Assembly: GCF_011044155.1 (NCBI RefSeq)
Contig: NZ_CP049056.1
Coordinates: 186,001 to 250,000 of the forward strand
Source of the DNA: Pikeienuella piscinae
Lineage (GTDB): Bacteria; Pseudomonadota; Alphaproteobacteria; Rhodobacterales; Rhodobacteraceae
DNA: 64,000 nucleotides
Direction: 5' to 3'
The translations under genes were made by a program, and so were the position numbers. Each line of letters opens with the position of its first letter. The first letter of the stretch is position 1. Shown in pieces: positions 34,462-43,464 of this stretch. Below the pieces are notes generated by a model. The model did no database searches and was not told where the DNA came from. It saw nothing but the letters and a program-made list of their open reading frames with translations.

Positions 34462-35415
34462 TCATGCGGCCGGCGCCCTGAGAATGCGCGGCGCCTTGAA
34501 CTCGACCGTCTCCACCGCCGTTTCGACCACTTCCAACGTGACGTCGAAGCGCTCGCGGAAGGCGGCGATCACCTCCTCGACCAGCACTTCGGGGGCGGAC
34601 GCGCCGGCGGTGACGCCGACCGCTTTCGCGCCGTCGAGGGCGCGCCAGTCGATATCGTCCGCGCGGGGCGCGAGCTGGGCGTAGCCGCAGCCGGCGCGGC
34701 GGCCAACCTCGACCAGCCGCTGCGAATTCGAGGAGTTCGGCGAGCCGATCACGATCAGCGCGTCGATCGCCGGGGCCATCGCCTTCACCGCCTCCTGCCG
34801 GTTGGTGGTGGCGTAGCAGATGTCTTCCTTGTGGGGGCCGACGATGCCGGGAAAGCGCGCCTTCAGCGCCGCCACGATCTCCGCTGTGTCGTCGACGGAA
34901 AGCGTCGTCTGGGTGATGAAGGCGAGCCGCGCGGGATCGCGCGGCTCAAGCGTCGCGACATCCGCCGCCGTCTCGACCAGCAGCACCTCGCCGGGCGGCA
35001 ACTGGCCCATCGTGCCGATCGTCTCCGGATGGCCGTCATGGCCGATCATCACCATTTGCAGGCCGTTGTCGTAATGGCGCTGCGCCTCGATATGGACCTT
35101 GCTTACGAGGGGGCAGGTGGCGTCGACGAAAAGCATCTTTCGCGCCTCCGCTGACGCCGGCACCGATTTCGGCACGCCATGCGCGGAGAAGATCACCGGC
35201 CGGTCGGCGGGGCATTCCTCCAGCGTCTCGACGAAGATCGCGCCCTTCTCGCGAAGTCCGTCTACCACGAACTTGTTGTGGACGATCTCGTGCCGGACAT
35301 AGACCGGCGCGCCCCATTTCTGGATGGCCATCTCGACGATACGGATCGCGCGATCGACGCCGGCGCAGAACCCGCGCGGCGCGGCGAGATGGAGGGTGAG
35401 GGGCGAGCGTTTCAT
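34462..35415 (-). CDS. ispH: 4-hydroxy-3-methylbut-2-enyl diphosphate reductase
   Basis: The 317-residue protein starts at the ATG at 35415. The three cysteines that hold the iron-sulphur cluster are present: C17 in [10 protein letters not shown]101 in [11 protein letters not shown] and C200 in [13 protein letters not shown]. Other active-site residues are HEIVHN, SAHGV and GHDGHPE with the catalytic Glu near 131, and [11 protein letters not shown] with VTAGASAPE. It makes isopentenyl and dimethylallyl diphosphate in the last step of the MEP isoprenoid pathway. In related genomes it is followed by rnhA; here DUF3429 and a methyltransferase intervene. Upstream is the nucleobase operon with a 49-base gap. 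Confidence 0.97.
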   Translation of the reverse strand: MKRSPLTLHLAAPRGFCAGVDRAIRIVEMAIQKWGAPVYVRHEIVHNKFVVDGLREKGAIFVETLEECPADRPVIFSAHGVPKSVPASAEARKMLFVDATCPLVSKVHIEAQRHYDNGLQMVMIGHDGHPETIGTMGQLPPGEVLLVETAADVATLEPRDPARLAFITQTTLSVDDTAEIVAALKARFPGIVGPHKEDICYATTNRQEAVKAMAPAIDALIVIGSPNSSNSQRLVEVGRRAGCGYAQLAPRADDIDWRALDGAKAVGVTAGASAPEVLVEEVIAAFRERFDVTLEVVETAVETVEFKAPRILRAPAA

Positions 35416-35464
35416 CGCCCGAAGGGTTACATCAGGGGCGCAGGGATGAAAAGCCGGACGGCGC

Positions 35465-36751
35465 TCAGCCTCGCGCCGCGCCATGGCGCCGGCGGACGGT
35501 TTCCGGCCGTCCGGGCAAGGTCAGCCGCGCGTCGCCCCGCGGCCGCGTCGCGATGACGCGGCCCTTCGCGACGACGGCCAGGCGGTCGGCGCGCAGGCGC
35601 AGCGCCTCCACCGGGTCGCCGGCGTCGAGAACGACGAGAGAGGCGAAATCGCCGACCTTCAGGCCGTAGCCCTCCAGATTCATGATCCGGGCGTTCACCT
35701 CCGTCGCCATCTCATAGGCGCGGCGCATCCCCTTCGGGCTGGTCATCTGCGCGACATGGAGGCCCATGAACGCGACGTCCAGCATGTCCGCGGTTCCGAG
35801 CGGATACCAAGGGTCGAGGACGCAATCCTGACCCCAGCCGACATCTATGCCCTCTGCCTGCATCTCCCGCACCCGTGTCATTCCGCGCCGTTTCGGATAG
35901 CTGTCGTGTCGGCCCTGAAGGGTGATGTTGATGAGCGGATTCGGGATCGCGGCGACGCCGGCCTCGGCGATCAGCGGCAGCAGTTTCGAGACATAGTAAT
36001 TGTCCATCGAATGCATGGAGGCGAGATGCGATCCCGCTGCGCGCCCGCCAAGGCCATGGCGCAAGACTTCCCGCGCCAACGTCTCGATATGACGCGACAT
36101 AGGGTCGTCGGTTTCGTCGCAATGCAGGTCGATCATCAGCCCCCGTTCGGCGGCGATCCCGCAGAGCTTCGCGACGGAGTCCGCGCCCTCCGCCATCGTC
36201 CGCTCGAAATGCGGGATGCCGCCGACGACATCGACGCCCATGTCGAGCGCGCACAGCGTGTTCCGCAACGCGCCCGGAGTGCGATAGAGCCCGTCCTGTG
36301 GGAAGGCGACGAACTGGAGGTCGATATATCCCTTCACCGCTTCACGCACGGCGAGGAGCGCCTCCACGCCCTTGAGCGCATCGGCTGTCGTATCGACATG
36401 GCTCCGGATCGCCAGCAGTCCCATCGACGCGGCCCAGTCGCAATAGGTCAACGCCCGCTCCGCGATCGCCTCTACGGTATCGATCTCTCGCAACTCGCCC
36501 CAGAGGGAAATCCCCTCCAGCAGCGTGCCCGATTCGTTGACCCGGGGCGTTCCGTAGGAAAGTGTCGCGTCCATGTGGAAATGCGGGTCGACGAAGGGCG
36601 GTGAGACGAGATCCCCGGCGGCGTCGATCACGCGCCCGGCGGCGACATTGTCCGGCAGCGTCTCCACCGCCGCGATCCGCTCTCCCCGGACGCCGATATC
36701 GGCCCGGCGCCCGTCCGGCAGCACGCCGCCCTTCACCACGAGATCGAACAT
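35465..36751 (-). CDS. Cytosine deaminase-like amidohydrolase
   Basis: The 428-residue protein has the metal-dependent amidohydrolase layout of Cod[18 protein letters not shown] (metal HxH), [42 protein letters not shown] (catalytic His and Glu), [10 protein letters not shown] and [16 protein letters not shown] (metal Asp). E. coli CodA deaminates cytosine and isocytosine; related enzymes act on other pyrimidines or triazines. It is the last gene of an operon with a BMP-type ABC transporter (three-base gap from the permease), so the transporter and enzyme probably salvage a nucleobase or nucleoside. I saw no thiC-like or nucleoside hydrolase gene nearby. Confidence 0.9.
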   Translation of the reverse strand: MFDLVVKGGVLPDGRRADIGVRGERIAAVETLPDNVAAGRVIDAAGDLVSPPFVDPHFHMDATLSYGTPRVNESGTLLEGISLWGELREIDTVEAIAERALTYCDWAASMGLLAIRSHVDTTADALKGVEALLAVREAVKGYIDLQFVAFPQDGLYRTPGALRNTLCALDMGVDVVGGIPHFERTMAEGADSVAKLCGIAAERGLMIDLHCDETDDPMSRHIETLAREVLRHGLGGRAAGSHLASMHSMDNYYVSKLLPLIAEAGVAAIPNPLINITLQGRHDSYPKRRGMTRVREMQAEGIDVGWGQDCVLDPWYPLGTADMLDVAFMGLHVAQMTSPKGMRRAYEMATEVNARIMNLEGYGLKVGDFASLVVLDAGDPVEALRLRADRLAVVAKGRVIATRPRGDARLTLPGRPETVRRRHGAARG

Positions 36752-36754
36752 CGG

Positions 36755-37699
36755 TCAGCGTTCCCCCTTGTTATACGGCGTCATCAGCGCCGCCGGCGCG
36801 GCGCCCCGGCGCGACATCAGGATCAGCGCCAGAATGGACAGGATGTAAGGCGCCATCAGAAAGACCTGATAGGGCAGGGCGGCGCCAAGCGGGGTCTGCT
36901 GGAGCCGGATCTGCAGGGCGTCGAATGCCGCGAAAAGCAACGCGCCTAGCACCGCCTTCCCCGGCTTCCACGCGCCGAATACAACGAGCGCGATGCAGAT
37001 CCAGCCGCGCCCGTTCACCATCTCGAAGAAGAAGGAGGAGAACGCCGACATGGTGAGGAACGCCCCACCGACCGCCATGAGCCCGGAGCCGACTATCACC
37101 GCCCCCATCCTGAGCGCGGTCACCGAGAGCCCCTGCGCCTCCACCGCCTCCGGGCTTTCGCCCGCCGCGCGAATGGCGAGGCCGAGCGGCGTCCGGTAGA
37201 GGACCAGCGCCGTCAGCCCGGCGACGGCGAAGGCGAGATAGGTCATCGGGGTTTGCGCGAAGAACGCGGGGCCGATCAGCGGAAGCGCGGAAAGCCAGGG
37301 GATTTCGAGGGCCTGAAAGGGCTCGATCCGCGGCGGGCTGGTCACCTCGGGCAGCGCAAGCCGATAGGCGTAGGCGGCGACCGCAGCGGCCAAAAGCGTG
37401 ACGCCGAGGCCGACGACGTGCTGCGAGAGCCCGAAAGGCACGGTCAGCACCCCGTGCAACGCGCCGAAAAGCATGCCGACCGCCATCGCCGCGGCGACGC
37501 CGAACCAGAGCCCGGCCCCGGCGTAGACGGTGATCCAGCCGGTGAAGGCGCCGATCACCATGATTCCTTCGATGCCGAGATTGAGGACTCCCGCGCGCTC
37601 GCAGATCAATTCGCCCATCGTCGCAAAGATGAGCGGGGAGGCGATGCGCACAGCCGCTGCCCAGAAGCTGGCCGAGATCAGGATGTCGAGGATATCCAT
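36755..37699 (-). CDS. ABC transporter permease, nucleoside/BMP type (YufQ-like)
   Basis: The 314-residue membrane protein has about eight hydrophobic segments and the BPD_transp_2 family signs: ATMGELICERAGVLNLGIEGIM near residues 26-47, VPFGLSQHVVGLGVTLLAAA and GRGWICIALVVFGAWKPGKAV (the EAA-like coupling region). These permeases pair with a BMP-family binding protein and a double ATPase to import nucleosides or purines. It is the second permease of the operon, four bases after the first, and sits before the deaminase gene. Confidence 0.93.
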   Translation of the reverse strand: MDILDILISASFWAAAVRIASPLIFATMGELICERAGVLNLGIEGIMVIGAFTGWITVYAGAGLWFGVAAAMAVGMLFGALHGVLTVPFGLSQHVVGLGVTLLAAAVAAYAYRLALPEVTSPPRIEPFQALEIPWLSALPLIGPAFFAQTPMTYLAFAVAGLTALVLYRTPLGLAIRAAGESPEAVEAQGLSVTALRMGAVIVGSGLMAVGGAFLTMSAFSSFFFEMVNGRGWICIALVVFGAWKPGKAVLGALLFAAFDALQIRLQQTPLGAALPYQVFLMAPYILSILALILMSRRGAAPAALMTPYNKGER

Positions 37700-37702
37700 C
37701 GC

Positions 37703-38752
37703 CTAATCCCTCACCACGCGGAACTTCGTGAGCAGGATCGCCAGCACCATCAGCAAGAGCGCGGTCGCCAGCAGGATGTCGGCGATATAGGTCGGCACCG
37801 CCGCCGCCCGGCTCATGCTGTCAGCGCCGACGAACACCCCGGCGACGAATAGAGCGGAGACGACGACGCCAAGCGGATGGAGGAGCGCCAGCATGGCGAC
37901 GATGATCCCCGTGTAGCCAAAGCCCGGCGAGAGATCGAGCGTCAGATTGCCCTTTAGCCCGGCGACTTCGGAGAACCCGGCGAGCGCGGCGAGGCCGCCG
38001 GAAAGGAGCGCCGTCTTGACCAGCACCGCGTTCACCGGAACGCCGGCGAAGCGCGCCGCCTCCAGGTTCTGGCCGACGGCGCGAATCTGGAACCCGAGCA
38101 CGGTGCGGGTCTGGATCAGCCAGATGACGAATGCGGAGATCAGCGCCAGCGCGAACCCCCAGTGAAGCCGCAGCCCCTCCACGATGCGCGGCAGGCGCAC
38201 GGCCTTCGACAGCGCCTCGGATTTCGGCCACCCCATGCCCATCGGGTCTTTCAGCGGTCCTTCGAGCAGCATCGAGACGAAGAGGAGCATGATGAAGTTG
38301 AACAGCAGCGTCGTGACCACCTCGTCCACTCCGAAGCGGGTCTTGAGGAGCGCCGGGCAGAGAAGGACGAGCGCCCCGGCCAGCATCGAGGCGAGCGCCA
38401 TGAGCGGGAGGAGCGCCGGGCCTTCGATCAGCGGCGTCCCGGCGCCGATCATCACCGTCGCGAGGGCGCCGGCGTAGAGCTGCGCCTCCGCCCCGATGTT
38501 CCAGAGTCGGGCGCGAAAGGCGACCGCAGCCGCGAGTCCGGTGAAGATCAGCGGCGTCGCCCGGTTCAGCGTCGCCAGCAGCGCGAACTCCGACCCCGCC
38601 GCGCCTTTCAGGATCAGCCCGAAGGTCGCGAAGGGATCGGCCCCGGCGAGCAGCGCGAGCAGGGAGCCGACCAGCACCGTTGCGCCAAGCGCCAGCGCCG
38701 GCAGGCCGAATCGGCGGAGGGGACCGGGATTGGCGATCGGTTCAAGCCGCAT
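37703..38752 (-). CDS. ABC transporter permease, nucleoside/BMP type (YufP-like)
   Basis: This 349-residue permease has roughly nine hydrophobic segments and the family blocks AVAFRARLWNIGAEAQLYAGAL, FGVDEVVTTLLFNFIMLL and SPGFGYTGIIVAMLALLHPLG, typical of the larger BMP-operon permease. It forms a heterodimeric channel with the following gene product. The start overlaps the ATPase gene by 11 bases. The GTG or ATG near 38752 (MRLEPIANP) gives the expected N-terminus with a cytoplasmic lead before the first helix. Confidence 0.93.
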   Translation of the reverse strand: MRLEPIANPGPLRRFGLPALALGATVLVGSLLALLAGADPFATFGLILKGAAGSEFALLATLNRATPLIFTGLAAAVAFRARLWNIGAEAQLYAGALATVMIGAGTPLIEGPALLPLMALASMLAGALVLLCPALLKTRFGVDEVVTTLLFNFIMLLFVSMLLEGPLKDPMGMGWPKSEALSKAVRLPRIVEGLRLHWGFALALISAFVIWLIQTRTVLGFQIRAVGQNLEAARFAGVPVNAVLVKTALLSGGLAALAGFSEVAGLKGNLTLDLSPGFGYTGIIVAMLALLHPLGVVVSALFVAGVFVGADSMSRAAAVPTYIADILLATALLLMVLAILLTKFRVVRD

Positions 38753-40301
38753 CTTCTGACGCCTCGAAACCCTGGCCCGCCATCCAGAGGCCGAGCTCGG
38801 CCGCGCTCATCGCGCCGCGCGGGAAGCCGGGTGAGAGCCGCCCTGCCGACATGACGTGAACAATGTCGGAAAGCTGCATGATTTCGTCGAGATCCTCGGA
38901 TATCAGCAGGATCGCGGCGCCGTCGTCGCGCGCTGCGATCAGCCGCGACTGTAGATATGCGACCGCGCCGACATCGAGCCCGCGCACCGGCTGGTCGGCG
39001 AGGATGATTTTCGGCCCCGGCGCCAACGCGCGACCGAGGATCAGCTTCTGCATGTTGCCGCCGGAAAGCAGCCGGATGCGGGTCTCCGGGCCGGGGCAGC
39101 GGACATCGTAATCCGCGATGATGTTCCGTGCGAGCCGGTCGGCCTCGCCCCAGTTCATCCATCCGCCGCGGCTATAGGGCGCGTCGCCATGGCATTCGAG
39201 GACGGCGTTCTCCGCCAGTGTGAAATCGGCGATGGCGCCGGAGCGGTGGCGATCCTCGGGGATGCGGCCGACGCCGGCCCTGAGCGCGGCGCGTGGCGAC
39301 CAGCCGGCGCCGGCCTCGGCGCCCCCGGCCAAAAGGATGCGGCCGGATGCGGGCCGCGCGACGCCGGCGACGAGCGCGGAGAGCGCCGCCTGACCATTGC
39401 CGGAAACCCCGGCCAGCCCGGTGATCGTTCCGGCGCGTAGCGCAAGGGTGACGGCGCGCAGCCCCGGCCGCGCGCCCGAAGGCGGCGTGGATACCGTGTC
39501 GAGCGTCATCAGCGCCGGTCCCGGATTCGCCGGGGCGGGGTGCGGCTGCGCGATCTCCGCTCCGACCATCATCGCGGCGAGGCGGCCCCTGTCGGTCTGA
39601 TCCGTCGCCACCTCGCCGACGAGCCGGCCATGGCGGAGGACCAGAACGCGCGATGAGACGGCCATCACTTCGTTCAGCTTGTGGCTGATGAAAATGATCG
39701 AAAGCCCGAGCGCCACCGCGCGCCGAAGCGTGACGAAAAGCGCTTCGCTCTCCTGCGGCGTCAGAACCGCGGTCGGCTCGTCGAGAATCAGGATCTTCGC
39801 GTCGCGCCAGAGCGCTTTCAGGATCTCAACCCGCTGGCGCTCACCTACCGTCAACGCGCCGATCCGCGCGTCGGGATCCACCGCGAGGCCGAAATCCTCG
39901 GAGAGGGCCTTGATCCGCGCCCGCGCGGCGCGCCTGTCGAGGCCGGGCGCGCGGAGCGAGCGGGCGCCCAGAAGGATATTCTCCCAGACGGTCAGGTTGT
40001 CGGCCAGGGTGAAATGCTGATGCACCATGCCGACGCCCGCATCGAGCGCGGCGCGCGGCTGCCCCGGCGGCAGAGTGGCGCCGAGCACCTCCACCTGACC
40101 TTTGTCGGCCGTGTAGTGGCCGAAGAGGATGTTCATCAGCGTGGTCTTGCCGGCGCCGTTCTCACCCAGAAGGGCGATCACCTCGCCGCGCCGCAGCGAA
40201 AGACTGACGTCTTCGTTCGCGACCAGCGCGCCAAACCGCTTGGTGATCCCGGAAAGGCGGAGGACGACCGGCGCCTCCGCCCCCGTTTCAGGCGCAGACA
40301 T
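38742..40301 (-). CDS. ABC transporter double ATP-binding protein, nucleoside/sugar type (YufO/RbsA-like)
   Basis: The 519-residue protein holds two ABC ATPase domains. The first has Walker A LLGENGAGKTTLMNIL near residues 38-53, LTVGERQRVEILKAL as signature and ILILDEPTAVLTPQE as Walker B. The second, from about 260, has a weaker GVSGNGQAALSALVAG P-loop, LSGGNMQKLILGRALA signature and LADQPVRGLD, typical of the degenerate C-terminal half in this family. It powers the two permeases encoded downstream. The binding-protein gene lies nine bases upstream, so all five genes including the deaminase form one operon. Confidence 0.95.
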   Translation of the reverse strand: MSAPETGAEAPVVLRLSGITKRFGALVANEDVSLSLRRGEVIALLGENGAGKTTLMNILFGHYTADKGQVEVLGATLPPGQPRAALDAGVGMVHQHFTLADNLTVWENILLGARSLRAPGLDRRAARARIKALSEDFGLAVDPDARIGALTVGERQRVEILKALWRDAKILILDEPTAVLTPQESEALFVTLRRAVALGLSIIFISHKLNEVMAVSSRVLVLRHGRLVGEVATDQTDRGRLAAMMVGAEIAQPHPAPANPGPALMTLDTVSTPPSGARPGLRAVTLALRAGTITGLAGVSGNGQAALSALVAGVARPASGRILLAGGAEAGAGWSPRAALRAGVGRIPEDRHRSGAIADFTLAENAVLECHGDAPYSRGGWMNWGEADRLARNIIADYDVRCPGPETRIRLLSGGNMQKLILGRALAPGPKIILADQPVRGLDVGAVAYLQSRLIAARDDGAAILLISEDLDEIMQLSDIVHVMSAGRLSPGFPRGAMSAAELGLWMAGQGFEASEDAA

Positions 40302-40310
40302 CGCGCGGAA

Positions 40311-41339
40311 TCACGAGGATTTCGGCTCTTCGTCGTTGATCTCGACGGTGAACGACCCGTCCTTGATCGCCGCCTCGCGCTCCGCGACCATTTTCATGGC
40401 GTCCTCGGGAACTTTGCCCGCGAACGTGCCGAGCGGCGCCAGCGAGCAGCCGCCCGCCTTCATGTAGGAATAGACGCCGTAATTCGCCGCCGTGAATTCG
40501 CCGGCCTGAATCGCCTTCAGCGCCGCGTTCAGGGTCGGCTCGAAATGCCAGAGCGCCGAGGCGACGACGGTCTCGGGATAGTCCGGTTGGGTGTCGATCA
40601 CGTTGCCGATCGCCAGAACGCCCTTTTCCTGCGCCGCGTCGGAGACGCCGAAACGTTCAGCGTAGAGCACATCGGCGCCGTTCTCGATCATCGCGAAGGC
40701 GGTCTCCTTCGCTTTCGGTGGATCGAACCACGAGCCGATGAAGCTGACCTGATAGGCGATATCGGGGTTCACCTCCCGCGCGCCGGCCATGAAGGCGTGC
40801 ATAAGGCGGTTCACTTCGGGGATCGGGAAACCGCCGACCATACCGATATTGCCGCTTTTCGTCATCGCCCCGGCGATGATGCCGGAAAGATAGGATGCGT
40901 CTTGAATGTAGTTGTCGAAGACCGCGAGATTGCCGAGATCCGGGTCCTCCCCGAAGCTCGACCCCATCAGGAAGGCGACGTTGGGATAGTCCGCCGCGAC
41001 TTCGCGCGCCTCCTGCTCGACGCCGAAAATTTCGCCGCAGATCAGCTTGGCGCCCTGTTCGGCGTATTCGCGCATGACGCGCGGATAGTCGGTGTTGGCG
41101 ACGTTTTCGCTGAAGGTGTATTTGACCTCCCCTGTGGCTTTCGCCGCCTCGGCGGCCTTGTGGATGCGGCTGACCCATTGCTGCTCGACCGGCACCGTAT
41201 AGATGCCGGCGACGGAGACCGGCCCGGCGGCGCGCAGCCGTGCGGGCGCGCCGAAGAGCGATGTGGCGGCGAGGGCGCCGCCGGTGGTCATCAATATCTG
41301 ACGCCGCGTCGGCTCGCGAAGGGTGGTGAGCTTGGTCAT
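40311..41339 (-). CDS. BMP family ABC substrate-binding protein (nucleoside/purine type), Tat signal
   Basis: The 342-residue protein starts at the ATG at 41339 and has a twin-arginine type signal (TRRQILMTTGGALAATSLF), so it is probably exported folded by Tat. The BMP (Med/PnrA) domain includes VAGIYTVPVEQQWVSRIHKA, GEIFGVEQEAREVAADYPN, DNYIQDASYLSGIIAGAM and GNIGMVGGFPIPEVNRL. PnrA-like proteins bind purine nucleosides through aromatic residues in the cleft. Here it opens an operon that ends in a cytosine-deaminase-like enzyme, so a nucleoside or nucleobase ligand is the best guess. Confidence 0.93.
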   Translation of the reverse strand: MTKLTTLREPTRRQILMTTGGALAATSLFGAPARLRAAGPVSVAGIYTVPVEQQWVSRIHKAAEAAKATGEVKYTFSENVANTDYPRVMREYAEQGAKLICGEIFGVEQEAREVAADYPNVAFLMGSSFGEDPDLGNLAVFDNYIQDASYLSGIIAGAMTKSGNIGMVGGFPIPEVNRLMHAFMAGAREVNPDIAYQVSFIGSWFDPPKAKETAFAMIENGADVLYAERFGVSDAAQEKGVLAIGNVIDTQPDYPETVVASALWHFEPTLNAALKAIQAGEFTAANYGVYSYMKAGGCSLAPLGTFAGKVPEDAMKMVAEREAAIKDGSFTVEINDEEPKSS

Positions 41340-41463
41340 TTCGGCTTCCCTGTTGCTGGCGCTATTTTTATCAAACGGTAAACTTTTCAGGCTCCGCTCA
41401 CAACTGAATTGTTGCGCCCGCGAAGGGCCGTAACGAGGCGCGGGCAAATGGCGCGACGCGCCT
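41340..41463 (-). promoter_or_regulatory. Probable promoter region of the nucleobase/nucleoside uptake operon
   Basis: The 124-base gap between the two transporter operons holds the only AT-rich patch in the area (41360-41387; on the minus strand AAGTTTACCGTTTGATAAAA followed by ATAG). It lies 20-50 bases before the BMP gene start and is the likely promoter. No terminator with a T run was seen for the peptide operon that ends at 41464. Confidence 0.4.
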
Positions 41464-42390
41464 TCATCGCCCCCTGATCCGCGGGTCGAGCGCGTCGCGC
41501 AGCCCGTCGCCGATGAAGTTCACGCTCAGGACGGTGAGGCTGATGAAGAGGCCGGGCCAGATCACCCGCCCCGGCGAATTGGTCAGGAAATCCTTGCCGT
41601 CGTAGAGAAGTCGCCCCCAGGTCGGAAAGTCCGGTGGAAAGCCGAGTCCGAGAAATGAGAGCGTGCTTTCGGTGATGATCGCGTTGGCGATGCCGATGGT
41701 GGCGGAGACCATGATGGGCGACAGCACGTTGGGCAGGATGTGGCGGGTGATGATGCGCCGGCTGATCGTGCCGATGCTCTTCGCGGCCAGCACGAATTCC
41801 TGTTCCTTCAGCGCCTGCACTTCGCCGCGTACGATCCGGGCGGTGTGCATCCAGCTGGTGACGCCGATAACGGTGACGATCATCACGAAGATGCCGGCCT
41901 CCGGCCCGAAACTGGTGCGGAGCGCGTCGCGAAAGAGGAGAATGGCGACGAGGAGAAGGGGCAGGATCGGCAGGGCGAGAAAGAGCTCGGTGAGCCGCAT
42001 CAGGGGCGCGTCCATCCGCCGGAAATAACCGGCGAGAACGCCGATCACCGCACCGATCAGCATCGAGACCAGCATCGCGACGACGCCGACCGCGAGCGAG
42101 GTGCGCCCGCCCGCCAGCATCTGCGCCAGCATGTCGCGTCCGATATTGTCGGTGCCGAACGGGTGCGCCCAACTGATCGGGGCGTTGCGCGCGCGGATGT
42201 CGGTCATGCCCGGGTCTATCGTCCAGAGAAACGGGCCGAAGATCACCGCGAGGATGATGAAGCCGAACACTGCGGCGCCCACCATGGCGCCCTTGTGGGC
42301 GCGGAACTGGCGCCAGACATCGCCCCAGAGCGAGCGGTGCTCCGCCGCCGCCTCGGGCGCGGCGCCCGGCTCTGCTGACGCGTCAGTCAT
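41464..42390 (-). CDS. Peptide/nickel ABC transporter permease (DppC/OppC type)
   Basis: The 308-residue protein has a long cytoplasmic N-terminus (DVWRQFRAHKGAMVGAAVF), about six membrane segments and the OppC-type sequence RNAPISWAHPFGTDNIGRDMLAQMLAGGRTSL. RIVRGEVQALKEQEFVLAAKS is the EAA coupling loop. RLLYDGKDFLTNSPG and NFIGDGLRDALDPRIRGR close it in the usual way. It pairs with the DppB-type permease whose gene overlaps by eight bases. It is the last gene of the five-gene peptide operon. Confidence 0.94.
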   Translation of the reverse strand: MTDASAEPGAAPEAAAEHRSLWGDVWRQFRAHKGAMVGAAVFGFIILAVIFGPFLWTIDPGMTDIRARNAPISWAHPFGTDNIGRDMLAQMLAGGRTSLAVGVVAMLVSMLIGAVIGVLAGYFRRMDAPLMRLTELFLALPILPLLLVAILLFRDALRTSFGPEAGIFVMIVTVIGVTSWMHTARIVRGEVQALKEQEFVLAAKSIGTISRRIITRHILPNVLSPIMVSATIGIANAIITESTLSFLGLGFPPDFPTWGRLLYDGKDFLTNSPGRVIWPGLFISLTVLSVNFIGDGLRDALDPRIRGR

Positions 42391-43393
42391 AGCGGATCCG
42401 CGGGTCTAGCACGCCGTAGAGGAGATCGGCGATCAGGTTGAAGATCACGATCAGCACCGCGAAAATGAAGGTCAGCGTCTGCACCAGCGGGATGTCGTTG
42501 CTCTCGATCCCGACGATCAGCAACTGGCCGATGCCGTTCACGCGGAAGATCTGCTCGGTGACGATGGCCCCGCCAAAGATCGTCGGCACGCCGAGCGCGA
42601 TCACCGTCACCACCGGAATGAGAGAATTGCGCAGGACATGGAGAAGGACGACGGTCCGCTCCTTCACGCCCTTCGCGCGGGCGGTGCGGACATAGTCCTG
42701 GTTGAGATTGTCGAGCATGGAGGCGCGCATGAAGCGGCTGATCTGGCTGGCGTTGGCGAGCGCGAGCACCATGGTCGGCATCGCCATCTGCTTCACTTGG
42801 AACCAGAAGCTGCCCCAGCTGTTCACCACGTGGGTCGTGTCATAGATCGACGGCAACCAACCTAGCCAGACCGAAAAGATCACGATCAGCAGCAGCCCGG
42901 TGAAAAAGGTCGGGATCGAGAAGCCGAGCATGGAGATGAACGTCCCGACCTGATCGAAGATCGAGTATTGCCGATAGGCGGAGATCACGCCGATCGGGAC
43001 CGCGATCAGCACCGCGATCACATAGGACATCCCCACGACCCAGAGCGTCTGCGGCAGACGCTCGACGATCAGGTCGGTGACCGGCGAACGGGTGGCCCAT
43101 GAGAGGACGCGGAGCCGTTCGCCATCGCCGACTGTCAGGCCGGTCATCTGTTCGAAGACGCTCAGCGGTTCGTTGATCAGGAACTGCTGCAGCCACTTCA
43201 CGTAGCGGATCGCAAAAGGCTCGCCGAGGCCGAGCGAGAGGCGGATCTTCTCGCGCACTTCGGGCGGGATCGTCAGCGGCAGGTTCGCGGTCGGGTCCGA
43301 GGGCGCGAGGTCGAGGAGGGCGAAAACGACGAAGCTGATCGCGAGCAGGGTCGGGATCGAAACCAGCAGTCTTCGGATCGCGTAGCGGAGCAT
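42383..43393 (-). CDS. Peptide/nickel ABC transporter permease (DppB/OppB type)
   Basis: The 336-residue protein begins MLRYAIRRLLVSIPTLLAIS, the standard DppB opening, followed by FVVFALLDLAPSDP. It has six membrane segments and the EAA-type loop SRFMRASMLDNLNQDYVRTARAKGVKERTV (in pieces) before VLLHVLRNSLIPVVTVIALG. It ends in DLLYGVLDPRIRYD. The first extracytoplasmic loop is longer than in E. coli DppB by about 40 residues, with a segment FEQMTGLTVGDGERLRVLSW, which is common in Rhodobacterales peptide transporters. The binding-protein gene is 71 bases upstream. Confidence 0.94.
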   Translation of the reverse strand: MLRYAIRRLLVSIPTLLAISFVVFALLDLAPSDPTANLPLTIPPEVREKIRLSLGLGEPFAIRYVKWLQQFLINEPLSVFEQMTGLTVGDGERLRVLSWATRSPVTDLIVERLPQTLWVVGMSYVIAVLIAVPIGVISAYRQYSIFDQVGTFISMLGFSIPTFFTGLLLIVIFSVWLGWLPSIYDTTHVVNSWGSFWFQVKQMAMPTMVLALANASQISRFMRASMLDNLNQDYVRTARAKGVKERTVVLLHVLRNSLIPVVTVIALGVPTIFGGAIVTEQIFRVNGIGQLLIVGIESNDIPLVQTLTFIFAVLIVIFNLIADLLYGVLDPRIRYD

Positions 43394-43464
43394 CGGGTCC
43401 TCGGCTTCAGGGGGCGGAGACGGCCCCCGTCGCGGGGCCGCCTCCCGTTTCGGTCAGGCGCGAG